The position numbers were made by a program, and so were the translations under genes. Under the pieces are notes generated by a model. It had not been told where the DNA came from. It worked only from the letters and a program-made list of their open reading frames with translations, and searched no databases. Below are positions 21,065-33,898 of a stretch of 64,000 bases of DNA, piece after piece; the first letter of the stretch is position 1, and each line of letters begins with the position of its first letter. This DNA comes from Girardinichthys multiradiatus (lineage: Eukaryota > Chordata > Actinopteri > Cyprinodontiformes > Goodeidae): contig NC_061806.1 of the NCBI RefSeq assembly GCF_021462225.1, forward strand, positions 28,788,144 through 28,852,143, given 5' to 3'.

Positions 21065-21530
21065 CCAGCTGTAAAATCCAGTGTTACATTCACAGAGTTT
21101 ATTGAGCAGAGAAGAAGCCTGATGTTAACCACAGAGGAGAAGTCAGCTTCTCTGAGCTCAGAAGCTTCTGGGATGGACCATCACACAGTGGGAACATAAT
21201 CAGATGCATAATTTATTCCGATTTTTGTAAAAAAAAAAAAAAAAGGGGCATCCAGCCAGACCCTGCAGCCAGGCGCTGTGATGGTAGGAGGTTGTATCAT
21301 GGTATCGGCTTGGATAATTTCCTGTTCTATGATGCAAAAAAGTCCAGCAGAGATTTGAGAGCAACATCTGCTGCCTTCAGGACCATATCTTCTCCAAGGA
21401 CGTTCATCATTTCTCACCAGAGCAAAAGAAAGCCACACTTCAAAGACCTGGCTGAGGAAGAGGAGGGTACAGCTGCTGGACATGTACCCTCCTCTAGACA
21501 TTGTTGCAGGAAGAATGTAACCAACCACTT
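21065..21530 (-). repeat. Dispersed repeat, inverted partner of 49030-49420
   Basis: The complement of this stretch follows 49030-49420 word for word with divergence: CAGCAGA..TTGCTCTCAAATCTCTGCTGGACTTTT, CAACCTCCTACCAT, CACACAGTGGGAAC versus its complement, and GAGGTTAACATCAG. An A15 run at 21227-21241 sits inside. No protein family was recognised, so a non-autonomous element or retroposon is possible. Confidence 0.6.
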
Positions 21531-23794
21531 TGTTGTAATGTGTTGCATCCTGAGATGCAGGAAGGCATTAATATTAATAAACAAAAACTCAGAACACGAT
21601 ATAGCTTCATATTAGATAGATGTGAAATAAATATTAAAACATATGGTAAATGGCCTGCACTCAGTAATGGGTTTTATTTGAATCTTGTATTTTTTCAGGG
21701 GTTTTGAATCTATTTTACGAGAAAACAGAAGGCAATGTTTTAACATCTGTCTAAATGTAGATATTTGGGGGTAAAACAGTATTTGAGCTTATCTAAAAAT
21801 GGGTGTGGACCTTTAAAATGAAAGTCTGCGGGAAAATACTTTGTTTTAGTGGCTCTGACTGGTCCTTGCTTCTTCATTTAAACATTTTAAATAGAAGTAA
21901 ATCTTCATGCGTCTCTGTGGAGATGCAGGGTGGCATCAAGTTCATACAATTTAAATTTTGCATTAACAGAAAAAATGTATTTGTAAACTTTGAGCAAAAA
22001 AACCCAAAAACGATAATTAAATCTCTCTTTAATTAACCTGTTTTTTCTCGGTTTTTCAATTGACCGAGAATAATTGGTGCTAAAAAGATAAACGTACCTT
22101 GCCCTTAAATGGTGTTTAAATATGGAGTTTTTATTTGGGAATATGAGACAAACCAAAATAACCAAAATAAATATCATGCTTTACCACACCTGATTCAGAG
22201 GAATGGGTCAGCAGAAGCAGATTAAGAGTTGAGGAGGTTTTAATCATTTTCTTCTCTGTGTTGGAGCATGAAAAGAACTAAAACATGCAGCAAAGTGGGC
22301 CCTGAGGGAAAATGTAAAAATATGCAAATCAAATCATTTCCATCCCCATCCCTGGTTTGCGTGTTTACCAAGTTACATTGATGTCAGATCATTCCCTCTG
22401 GGTCCAGCACTGTTCTTGTCCCTAATTGTAACATTCCTGCTGGCGGTTGTGTTGTTCAGATGTTTAAGCAAATGTTGACATTCTTGGAGCTGCTGCCAGA
22501 CTGATCAATAACTCCTGATAACCAGAACATCTCTGACCGGGAGAGGATCCCGTGTGAGGACAGAGACAGAGACAGGGGTCTGTCTGACTGTTGGACTTTG
22601 TTTCCCCGTCACCATGTGGGATTAGGAGCTCTCTGAGCTCAACAGGTGCTGCATGACCCAGTGAGAAGATCAGGGTCAGTTTGGCCCAGCTGCAGCTCTC
22701 ACTCATCACTAACCAGTTGGTTTAAATAACATGGAGCTGGACACAAGCTCATTTTGTCCTGAAAACCTAAAATTAGCTGCATAGAAACTAAAAACTGCTA
22801 AATCTGCCCGCTTGTGTTTGGTGCTATAGTGTTTCATAATTTAGGTTTATCTATAATAATATGCAGATCTCATATAATAAATGGAATAAGAGATTTAAAT
22901 GTCTCTCTGTTTTTACAGGACAAAAGCATGAATACTATATGGGTCAGACGGGATGCTTATTTTCTCAGAACGTACTTTAATTTCTATTCCAGGGATCTGT
23001 CACCTCTCATAACCAGCTTCTGCTCTTACATCGGTTCTGGCTGCCAGGGTGCTCACTTGGACGGCTGTTGGTTCTGGTTCGGTTCGTTAGCTCTCCAGGT
23101 CATTCCTCGCCACTAAGCGAAGCAAAGGAAAATCGTTCCTAAAGAAAGTCATTGAGAAACACATCAGAGGAAAAGTTAAATTAAACGTTGCATAAAATTC
23201 CCACAAAATTAGCTGAAAGTACAAAACGTATGATCCAAACAAAACATCTACCACAACTGGTTTTGAACATGGTGAACAATCTGCGGTTCTGAATTGGCTG
23301 GGTAAAACGTCTTACTGGTTCTGTAGTTCTGCTTTACATTCAAGTTTCCAATAAATTATAATTAATTATGAAATTATTGTAATTATTGTTTTATTGTAGT
23401 AAAAACAGACAGGCTCACTTATCATCCTGCAGGTCTCTGTTGTTGCTTTCAGGGCTATTTTTATAGTTCTGAAACACTTGGGCTCTTTGTGGTGAACTCA
23501 CTGTGGTTGACAGACAGCGGATGCTTTCCATCTCTCTGTTAAGGTAGAAACCTATATGAAAACGCTAAAAACACGTTATATAGTTGCTCCTTCTGTACTG
23601 AGTTATGTAGAAAGACAAATCTGTTAAGTGAGGAAGACTCCAGGCATGTCTTGAAGATGGATGATTGTTAATTTCCTTCTTTTAAATTCAGATATAAATG
23701 ATTGTCATTGGATCAGTGTCTTTGAAAAGCACATTAGTGCACATTAGTCAGTCACCTGATCTGTATGGCCTTAAATTGGCCTCTGGTAAAAAAA

Positions 23795-24370
23795 AAAAAA
23801 AAAGTTAAAAACCTTGGTGTTATCTTTAACTAGGACATGTCATTTAAATCCCATATTAAACAAGTTTTTAGGATTTCCTTCTTTCATCTCGAAAACATTG
23901 CCAAAATTAGAAATAGTGATGCTGAAAAACTAGTCCATGCATTTGTTACTTCAAGTCTGGACTATTGTAATTCTTTACTATCAGGATGTCATCAAAATGC
24001 AGCTAAAAGCCTTCAGCTGATCCAAAATGCTGCAGCAAGAGTTCTGATGAAAATTAAAAAGATAGATCATATTTCTCCTATTTTAGCTTCCCTTCATTGG
24101 CTCCCTGTTAAATCCAGAATATAATTTAAAATTCTCCTCCTCACATATAAAGCCCTTAATGATCTAGCTCCATCATACATCAGAGATCTGATTGTTCCAT
24201 ATGTTCCTAACAGAGCACTTCGTTCTCAGACTGCAGGTTTACTGGTGGTTCCTAGAGTCTCTAGAAGTAGAATGGGAGGCAGATCCTTTAGTTATCAGGT
24301 TCCTCTCCTGTGGAACCAGCTCCCAATTTTAATCCGTGAGGCGGACACCCTGTCTACTTTAATGAAACTT
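23795..24370 (+). mobile_element. L2-type LINE, 5'-truncated reverse transcriptase end
   Basis: The + frame from 23837 has SDAEKLVHAFVTSSLDYCNS, then a LLSGC segment, QLIQNAAARVL and ILASLHWLPVKSRI, the C-terminal hallmark of L2/CR1-group LINE ORF2. After a stop at 24122 the reading continues as FKILLLTYKALNDLAPSYIR and LLWNQLPILIREADTLSTF. The 5' part is absent, as is usual for LINE insertions. An A15 tract precedes the fragment at about 23788. Confidence 0.88.
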
Positions 24371-24839
24371 GATTTGTCATTATTGTGTTGAACTTTACAT
24401 AAATTAATTGTTTTGTAATGTGTTCTATTTGACTTATTTGTTACTGCATATAAAACTGAACTGCTTTAGTTTTATAGTAGTTTGTCTCCTCCCTGGTGTT
24501 TGGTAGTAAAATCTCTTCAGGTTCATTTCCACTCTCTTCACGTTTCAGGCTGTGCTCACACATAGTCTCGCGTGATTTGGGCAAACCGCCTGTTATCGTC
24601 AGTTAGCGACAGCTCGGTAGTTCTAACCCGTTCAGCTTCGCTGCGATCAAAACCGAACATTTACCACAGTTACCCAACAGAGACCACCTTGGGTATATGT
24701 GTATGGGCCAGAACAGAGCAGAGAACCTCCTGGTTTATTGTTGTTTGTTTGTTTTTTTTACCTTCGTCTGCTTATCGGTGCTGCTAACGGCTAACAGCTA
24801 GCCCACTAGCAGCTAGCCTGCTAACGTCTTTAGCTTCGG

Positions 24840-24957
24840 CTGCAGAGGAAACAGGAAGGAGGCGGTGGACCTGCAGGCTCTTGGGCCCGAACCTTCAGCG
24901 GCTCTTCAGAGCATTTTTCCGGATCAACCGAACTTGTAAATCCGCATAAGGAGAAAG
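24840..24957 (+). promoter_or_regulatory. thrap3: Putative thrap3 5' untranslated exon
   Basis: A locally GC- and CpG-richer stretch ends at a donor-like AAGGAGAAAG/GTAGAG (exon end 24957). The first coding exon of thrap3 opens only 2 bp before its ATG at an acceptor (28051), so an upstream non-coding exon must exist. This is the best candidate seen. The true transcription start cannot be placed from sequence. Confidence 0.4.
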
Positions 24958-25439
24958 GTAGAGTGGGTTTATTTTCTAGCCATGGAAGCAGTTACAGCCA
25001 GAAGCCTGTTAATGCTGCGCTGCTGGACGTTAATCAATTTCGCTGATTGGTTTATTGGTTAAATGTTCGGCTGCGGGGATGAACGGAACCTTCTGGAAGG
25101 GATCTAGTAATTTGATCTGGATTTGCAGGGATTTGTTTTTCTGTAACATTGTGACACATGTTCCAACCCCAGCTTTCTGTTTTAATATGAACACTAACTA
25201 AGATGGAAATGTATAAATTAATGGTGGTGAATAAAAATTTAAAATGTGACTTAAATGCAGTGATCACAGTTTCAAGGATCCGAATGATGCTGTCCTGGAT
25301 CCGAATACAACCAGACAGTTGAGACTATACTTATAAATCCTACTACCGGTATCCTTTTGATTGAATTGCATTAGTTGGGTCAGGTTTTCAATTCATCAGA
25401 CCAACAAAATTTAAATAACTACACTGTAAATAATCAAAA

Positions 25440-25880
25440 TAATTGAAAAGGAGGAAATTTATTTGAACAATCCTCCAAGAGTTGCAGGAGAAAGCCTCTT
25501 CTCTCTAAAAACAAGATGGTAGCAGGACTTAGATTAGCAAAGCTGCATCCCAATGAAGCACAAGACATTCTTTGGACAGATGAGACCAAAGCAGAGGTGT
25601 TTGACCATAATGCACAGCACCAAACACAGCAGGTCAGTACAAGCACCTTATACTGACTGTCAAGCACGGTGGTGAAGGGATAACGATTTGGGCTTGTTTA
25701 AAGCCACAAGATACGAGCACCTAGCAGTAATTGCATGGATTAAGAACTGCTCTGTATACCAAAGTATTATTGAGTCAAACGTGAGACCATCTGTCTGACA
25801 GCTAAAGCTCGGTCCAGACTGGGTCATCAACAGAACAATGATCACAAACATGGCAGCTATTCTGCAGCTGTAGTTTCCTG
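25440..25880 (+). mobile_element. Degenerate Tc1-like transposase relic
   Basis: The + strand follows the course of a fish Tc1 transposase gene: ACAAGATGGTAGCAGGACTT, then TTTGGACAGATGAGACCAAA (first Asp region, WTDETK), ACTGTCAAGCACGGTGGTG, then CTGTATACCAAAGTATT and a decayed second-Asp region. Indels and stops remove any open frame. It is a different Tc1 family from the element at 14615. A second copy is at 54440-54830. Confidence 0.75.
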
Positions 25881-28052
25881 CTGATAAAAGAGCAGCTGGG
25901 TTTTTAAAACCTGAGAAAGGAACAGAGTGGGCTTCGTTTTAACTCACTGTGAATGAGACTTGACTAGTAGTTGTGGTTTGGTTGGGTCGGTGCTTGACAA
26001 AATTTGACACTGAGCAAACACAGCCAACTCTGCTGCTTACCAGTCATTTGACACCAATGGCTTTCACTGTGCATTGTTCCCTGCTTCAAAGAGCCCTCAG
26101 TGTGATGTCTGATGTGAGTGGAGTTAAGAGAAAAGGTTCGGTTGATTCGGGTTACGTTACGAACCAGGGTTAATCAGTTGTTTGACCATCATGTATTCTG
26201 ATCATAAAGTAGTTGTAGGTCCAACATGTTTTGTGCAGTGTTATCATGCAGGCAACTGTGTCTCAGTAGCTGTGAGGCGATGATGAAATAGAAACGGCTA
26301 AATTCACTAATGTTAATCTTACTTCCCCTTTTGGGTGTAGAAGATCTTTGATGGTGAACAGTAGATAATCAGCTGGTGTTCATCTAGATCATTTGAAGGA
26401 AACTGTTTGCTTTGTTCACATCCTACATTTATCTGTAAAGTGCAGCCCTAATTATTTCTTTGTAATTATTTTGTGTTTTATCACAGAAACAAATGATTCT
26501 AAACTTTCAAATACTGTCTCTGGATGATTTACAGACATTTAAAGTAGTCTCTTTCGGACACTTTTAGTAGCGTAAGGCCTGATCTTTTCTTTTTCTCCTG
26601 GTTCTGGAAAACGTCTTCTCTGGTTTGTCTTCTTTTTACTCATGAAAATAAAATGTCTTCCTTCCTGGTTCCACCTCTCCTCTCTACTGTATGTAAATAT
26701 ATCCAGTCATGTCCTGCCACGTATTCATGATATTTATCTTGTTTCTAACATTAATTTATTTACAACTGTCTCCTCCCTAAGCACAGATGTTAAAATTACC
26801 CTCCTCTTAGCTTGATCTGTTGTTGTTGGTAATACATTGTACCAGCTGCTGTCTGAGCTGATATCTGTTCAGAATAAGAGACTGAATATTTCCCAGGTCT
26901 TAAAGCGACCTAGACAGCTGCTAATAGGGAGTTTTAGAGTTTAAAATGAGGTTAGAATTTGATGGTTTTAAAGGTCAGATACTCGTCAGGTGGGTTCTGC
27001 TTTAGTTTCAGGCAGACTGATGGATAGAGGCCAATCTGGGCGCCTGTTTGGTAGATAGCAACTGTTGCTAGGCAAACATAAAATAGAGAAACAAAGCGTA
27101 AGGAGAGCTGGTTTATTGGGGGTCTCCTAAGAAAAGGCTTTAGATGAAACATCAGCAGTTTAAGGTCATTAACAGGAGGAACGCTGCTTTTTTAACATCC
27201 TGCTCTGTCTGTTGTAATTAGAGATTTTTATCAGCTCCACAGCAGGGAACACCTCTGCCTGACGTTCTCTGTTCAACAGCAGAATTAAGTACAACACAGG
27301 TTAGTTTGGTAGAGATGTTTAAATATGTGGTGTCTTGCTTAGGGGTGCCACTGATTACTTTGCTAATTGATTAATCTGTTGACATTTTTTTTGATTAACT
27401 GAATAATAAGTCGTACGGTGGTGTCCGACCGCCTTTAATGTTTCTCACCTGACATACATGATTGGCAGATAAACATAGATTATGTCAGAATATTAACTTG
27501 ATAATGAAAAAAGTAATAATTTTAACTATTGAAAATATGATGATTTCCATAAGATCAGACCAGCTTAGTTAGCTTTGAGTTTATCAAGTGATAGGAACAG
27601 GAAAACAAATACGTGGACGTTTATTTTCTCAGCCAGTTAATATCAGAGCTAGTTGGATGTGGGACAGATAAAGTTTGTGTGTGTGCTTTAACTCCTCCTC
27701 CTCACCATCCTGAACATGCAGCGTGCACCCCAGGGCCTCCTGTCTCACACTGCAGCTGACGTGCACACATTCACAGGCAGCTCCAGCTGGCTGTAACCCT
27801 CCATCAGCCTCAGCTCGTTGGTGCTGTTGGATTTATTTTCCTCACAGCTCTATCTGATGTTGGGGAGACTAAAGGTCCTACTGATCTGATCTTGGCCCAC
27901 CAGCAGGTTCTGATTAATGTCCATTTGAGTTCCTGCTTCTCTGCCTGTGTTGAATTTGATCCTGAATCCTCTGTTTGCAGATATCATGCTGACATTATTG
28001 ATTACATGTCTGTTTTTAAGGTAAGAAATCCTGATCTGGTCTGACTGCAGAC

Positions 28053-31000
28053 ATGTCAAAGGCTCTGGATTCTCCATCCCGACCCAGATCCAGGTCAAGG
28101 TCTAGATCTAGATCCTACTCCAGATCCAGATCTCGAAGCCACTCTCGCTCCAGATCCAGGAAACGCCACTACAGGTAATACCAGTTTGTGTTGTTTGACA
28201 GAAGGAATTCAGTTTGCTGATCAGGACCTGATGACGAATGGTTGATTAAGATCCGAAACGTTGTAAAACACATCAAACATGGCCTCACGCTTTTCTCCTA
28301 ATTTAATAGGTTTGTATGTGGAAAGAAAACTTTCACTGTTGCAAAGGGGTCTCCTGATCCGTTGGAAATGCTTCGTCTCCCGGGGCCAGTTTCCATGTAT
28401 GGAGACAAAGGATTAAAGTCTGAGTGGCAGATGGGCACAATTTCTTCTGCATGTCAATGATTGGTCAAACTGCTTCAGAGCTGTCAGACTTTGTCCCCCT
28501 TATCGCCCTCCCCCGTTACTTCCTCTTGTATTGTGGGGGAGAGCTGATTGTGTCCTGTATTGACCTCATGCATGAAGATGCCTTTACTAACTTACCAACC
28601 AATTACTAGCATGGTCAGTCTGGACTGAAGCAGTTAAATTCCTGGTTTTATCTGAACACCTTTAACACCATAAAGACTCAGTGGTTCTGTTCTTCCAGCA
28701 CATTCTGGTCTGGGTTTTTCCTCTTTAGCTCCTGTTCAACTGATTCACTCTCAGCAATCTGCCTAAAGAGTACCACAGATCACTGCTTGTTTAAAACCAG
28801 GTCAGGAATGCTGTTATAGTCTCAGAGGGAACCACAGCAGAGCCAGAAAGCTCTAATGGCGCCATCAGCTGGTCAGAGCAGAGTATTATCAGACCTCCAG
28901 CCTTGTGTTTGGGATTATCCGCTTTGTTCTGGAGTCCTTCCTGTTTACCTGTGTAGGTGGCATCAACCAGCTGGCAGGGTTAGTTTGATGAAAACAAACT
29001 CCATGTGATTAATGTGAAACATGAACACAGCAGAAGCAGACACTCACTGATTTATCTGGAAGGGTCTTCAGCAGCTGTGATAAAATCGGCTTAAAACGTT
29101 CATTCTTCTCCAATAACCTCATTACTGCCAACACAATCCTTGCCTGAGTATCCGTTTAGTCAGAATTATCAGCTGGTTTAATGTATACGAATAATAAAAC
29201 AATTAAATCACGCTTTGCTCGCGGCTTTCTGGTCAATTTAGCTTTATGTATATAGGATCAGTTTACAACAAATGTTGCTGTAAAGTAATAACTGTGAAGT
29301 AAACTCAAAAAAACATCAATAAATCCATGTATACAGACAGATTCCAGGTCAGTTACGTTTGTTCCCATGTGATCCCAGTTATCAAACAATGCAGCCCAGT
29401 TCAGTTTGTAGTTCTGATTGGTTAAAGGTTTTCTACCCAAGGAAACCCAGCACAATGAAAACTTCCCTTTAACAGCAAGAAACCTGCAGCAGAACCAGAA
29501 CCAGCTGGGGGCATAAAGGACAGGCAGCTCATCCAAATATGTTATTGGCAAGCAGAGTTGTAGTGCAATAAAGCATCCAGGCAGTCCTTGGCAATCCTCA
29601 ATACTGGACATGTTGATAGTGCACTTGAATAAATTATGCAGCTTTACTCCAAAATTAAAAACCAGTATGTTCCCAGTCAGGCAAGGTCTGCACCACTTTG
29701 CACTATTTGGTGAAAAATTGGTAAAAACACGACTCGGCCCGATGTTTACTTTTTGAGCTGAATGTGGACGTAATGGGAACTAATGACCAAACTGGTATGT
29801 GTGAATAATTGTTAAGCTGTTGCTGTCATGACAGTTTGATGTGTTCGATTGGGTGATCTTGTAAATCCCTCAGCAGCTGGAGTTAACTGGGTGATCTCCA
29901 GGTTTCAGTTATATTAAAATGTGCTGAAACCAGTCTGCTAGTGGGATCTCCAAGCCTGATGCACCCTCTCTGAACGTTGCTTCAGTGCTTTAGAGTCTGC
30001 TTTAGCCTGAGCCACAGATAAAAAGTACAGCTGTGAACTCGCCCTGAAAATAAATACATTTATGATTTTTATCTGAATGAACCAGACCAGTTTAAAGTAA
30101 AGAAGGTTGAAAGTCCTGTTGATTCTAGGAAAACATACGTCCCTCTGCAGGGCAGATGGTCCAGCTCAGATGTCATTCACCAACTGTAGCTGTGACCATG
30201 TGACCTGTTAAAGTGCTTTGATTGGTTTGTTCTGCTGAAGAGTCTTAGGCTGGTTCTGACTGTTCTCCTCTCAGGAACATCACTCAGTCCCTCTTCTTGT
30301 TTTCAGTTCCAGGTCTCGCTCCCGCTCCCAATCCCCGGGCTACAGAAACTATCCTTCCCGGGACTATCAGAGCAACAACAGAGGGTTCAGAGGTTACAAC
30401 CGAGGCTACCGCAGGCCGTACCACTACCGAGGCCGGAGCCGGGGCTACTATCCCAGAGGCCATTACCAGAACCGAGGAAGAGGAGGAGGGGGCTACGGCT
30501 ACAAGTCGAACTGGCAGGGTGGGGGAGGAGGCTGGCATGACCGCCAGGACCATCATAGTCCCAGGAGGGGGTATTCGCGCTCCCGCACGCCTAGGAAGCG
30601 CTCAGGAAGCCGGAGCCGGTCCCGCTACTCCGACCGCTCGTCTTCTGGACAATCTCGACACTCCCGGCACTCCAGCTACTCCTCCCGCTCCGGTTCCCGT
30701 TCTTCATCTCGACATCGCGACAGCAAAGGTCGGCCAAAGTCCAAGGATGCTAAAGACAAGCAGCCAGAGAGTCAAACTGAGAAATCAGTCCCACCTGCAG
30801 ATGGCAGCGTTATTGCCAAGACCTCTGGCGGGAAGTGGATCGACTATGATGGTAGCCCCAAACGACGAGGTGTGGATTCTAAGAAGGAAGACCCACCTGA
30901 TTCTGAGAGCAAAGGGCCCGGGAGTGGCGGTCCTTTGTGGAAAAGTATTGGTTCTGTGTCCCCTCCAGCAAAGAGCCCCTCAAAGTCCGCACAGACGGCC

Positions 31001-33865
31001 TCATTCGGCGGCTTCGGATTCTTCTCAAAGGAAGACGCCAAAGCTGGAGATAGCACTGGGATCTCAGCTGCTTTTAAAAAGTACGTCCAGCTCTAAAAGT
31101 GTTTCATACATTCAAGTTTAACTTTTGCTAATTGTTCATCTCAGTCCGGTGGTGCTCACCTGACCTCTCTGTTTCAGATTCATGGCTGAGAACAAACACA
31201 AAAAACAAGCAGCTGAGAAGGAGAAGAGTCGTGAAAAAGAACAAGATTCTGCAGAACGAGAACCAGAGAAAAGCTCCAAATCCTCAGATGTCTTCAACAT
31301 CTCAGCTTCTTCATACGCCGAGTCTAAAGACAACAAGGTTATGCCCTTCTTTGATCCGGGAGAGGAGGAGTTCCTCGAATCCCAGGGCCTGAAAGACAGG
31401 ATTATCAACGAGGATGTGGAGGTGAAACCGGTCCTCACAGCGCGGGACGTTTTTGGGAAGTGGGGCGACGAGCCGAGCTACCCCACATCGTATCAGTCTG
31501 TCAAAGAGAGAGGCCGGAGAGAGGCAGAAGAAGAAGAAGCTGTAGACGATGTGGAGGAAGAGCTGTACCGGAGCCGCAAACACGCGTCCAAGAAAGAGGA
31601 GAAGTCTAAGAAGAAGGAGAAGAAAGAGAAGGAGAAGGCCAAGAGGAGTCTGACCCCTCCGACAACATCCAAGGAAAAAGAGCGACCGCTGTTTCCTGGA
31701 GCGTTTTCTGCTCTAGAGCAGTCTCCTCCACACTGCTTGTCAGCTTCCAGGGAGGAGTTTGATCTGAAAATGAGTTCTTTAGAGGAAAAGCCCAGGTATG
31801 TTCAGTGACGCCCCCGTGAGGATTAGAGCACCATTACAGCACCAAGAGCGCACACATTCTGAGGCTAGGCTGACACATCCACAGACATCAGACTTTAACA
31901 GGATCAGATTTCTGTCCATCACTGTTTCCTTTAAAGTTTACACGGTTTAGAGCAAAAACAAACTAAAAAGCTCAGGTTGCCAAGACAAATATTTCATAAA
32001 GTCTGCAAGTTAAAGGAAACTAAACTTGTAACTGTTTTTATCGGCAATCTGTCTTCTCAGCTCGTCTCTGTCCAAAGATCGCCTCATGCCTCGCGATCTG
32101 CTCCATTCGTCCAAGAAAGACCCCGGGTTCCGGTCCATTTTCCAGCACATTCAGTCGGCGCAGCTCCTGCGCAGCCCGTCGGAGATTTTTGCCCAGCACA
32201 TCGTCTCCATCGTGCACTACATCAAAGGTACAGAGTGGTCTGTGCAGTGGCTCTGCAGAAAACAGGAGGCTCCCCAGATTCGGTTCATATTTGTGCGTGT
32301 GTGTGTGGATCATTAACTGTTGTATGTTTGCAGCTCAACACTTCCCCTCCTCAGACATGACTTTAAGTGAGCGCTTTGCCATGTACCAAAGAAAAGCTGC
32401 AGAGGCAGAAATGATGAAGCCAAGGAAGAGCCCAGAAATCCACAGGTATCCCACAACTCCCATCATTTCATTTCAGCCTGCTCTGCTCTGCAGTTTCCCA
32501 TCTGTAACATGAGCTCCGCTCCCCTTCCTTCTGCAGGAGAATCGATGTTTCCCCCAGTGCCTTTAAGAGGCACTCTCACCTGTTTGAGGATTTGGACGAG
32601 ACGAGCTACAAGGTGACGAGCACTTTAGAAATTTGCCATATTTGGAATCAGAGACAATCCAGAGCAGCAGTGTTCAGCTTTGTGCTTTTCTTTCAAAGGA
32701 TGCATATTTCTATATCAAAAGAGCCCAAATGTGTTTAATAAGTGCCAAGAAAGCCCCCAGCCTATGAGATATGGTAATTGATTGGGTATATACGAACTCG
32801 AGCAAAGGCTTAAAGGAAGTGAATTATGATCCAGAGTCCGAGCATCTCAAGGGACGCTAATCAGTACCTTTACCTTGTAAGTATTTTTCCTGCCAAGAAA
32901 ACCATCCAGCCACAAACTGTGCCTTCAGTTTATGTTTCTGAGCTACATGCATGTTTGCACCAACACAGAAAAACTGCATATATGTGATTCTATGTTTACT
33001 GATTATCTGCAGACTCCATGCAGTGCAGACGTGTTGTTCCCGGTTCTAACTGTAACATTCCGACTTTCCTGCTGCTGCAGCTGCACTTCCTAACAAATCT
33101 CCTCCCTGCAGGATCCAAGTAAAAGGTTCAAAGGAGACATCATGGACCTGCGGCTGGATATTGAAAGACGAAAGAGGTTTGCTGGGAAGGAGCGTGACTA
33201 CAAGCGGGAAGGAGGCAAGAGCCCCGGAGGCTCCCGAGGGCCCAGCAGGGAGCGGTCCTCAGAGAAATCTGGGAAACACCACAAAAAGTCCAAGTAAGTC
33301 CAGGTTGTTTGTTCTTGAATGGCCTCCATTGGCACTCTTAGATCTCTTCAAAATCTTGGGTTCGTTACAAGTAGTTCAGATGTTTCAGTGTTGCTGCAGT
33401 GTTCTTGTGATTCACTGATGCAGTAATATAGAATCGGAACCAGACGGGTCATAAACAGCTGCTGCAACTGGGTCCAGTAAAGATGCACTGATCAAAATTT
33501 TGTGGCTGATTTTAGATCTGCGTTTTTTTCTAAGCTTTGATCTGACGAAGGTTCGGTCCAATTCTGATTTATCTTTAAGAACCTTAATAATCCTAACCCT
33601 TCATATTTGGTGCAGGGGAGACGTCACACTGTGTGTGAGATTGAGCAGTCCTTTAAACAGTGTTGTTAAAACAAGATTAAAATGTTCATGTAGCTTTTAG
33701 CAGCTTATCTTGGTGGTTAGCATGGTTAGCATTATGGCAGCAACTGCGAGTTGATCCTGACTTTATTCTAAAAGGCTGCCAGCATGTCCATGACACGCCT
33801 AAGGGGATAAACCGAGAACCTTGCTGTGCTTCGTTCAGCCTTCCTGGTATCTGCTGAACAGCTTG

Positions 33866-33898
<33 letters not shown>

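Larger units (their letters stand above)
13371..24560. other. Intergenic region map7d1-thrap3
   Basis: About 11 kb without a host gene. Besides the repeats listed separately, the stretches 16160-17205, 18062-19260, 19620-21060 and 21535-23790 hold only short frames without conserved motifs. Confidence 0.55.

Noticed and set aside
30297..31121. Plus-strand 274-codon frame overlapping thrap3 exon 2
   Set aside because: It is the wrong phase relative to the flanking splice sites. The thrap3 frame here encodes the recognisable Tyr/Arg/Gly and Ser-rich region and joins on both sides.
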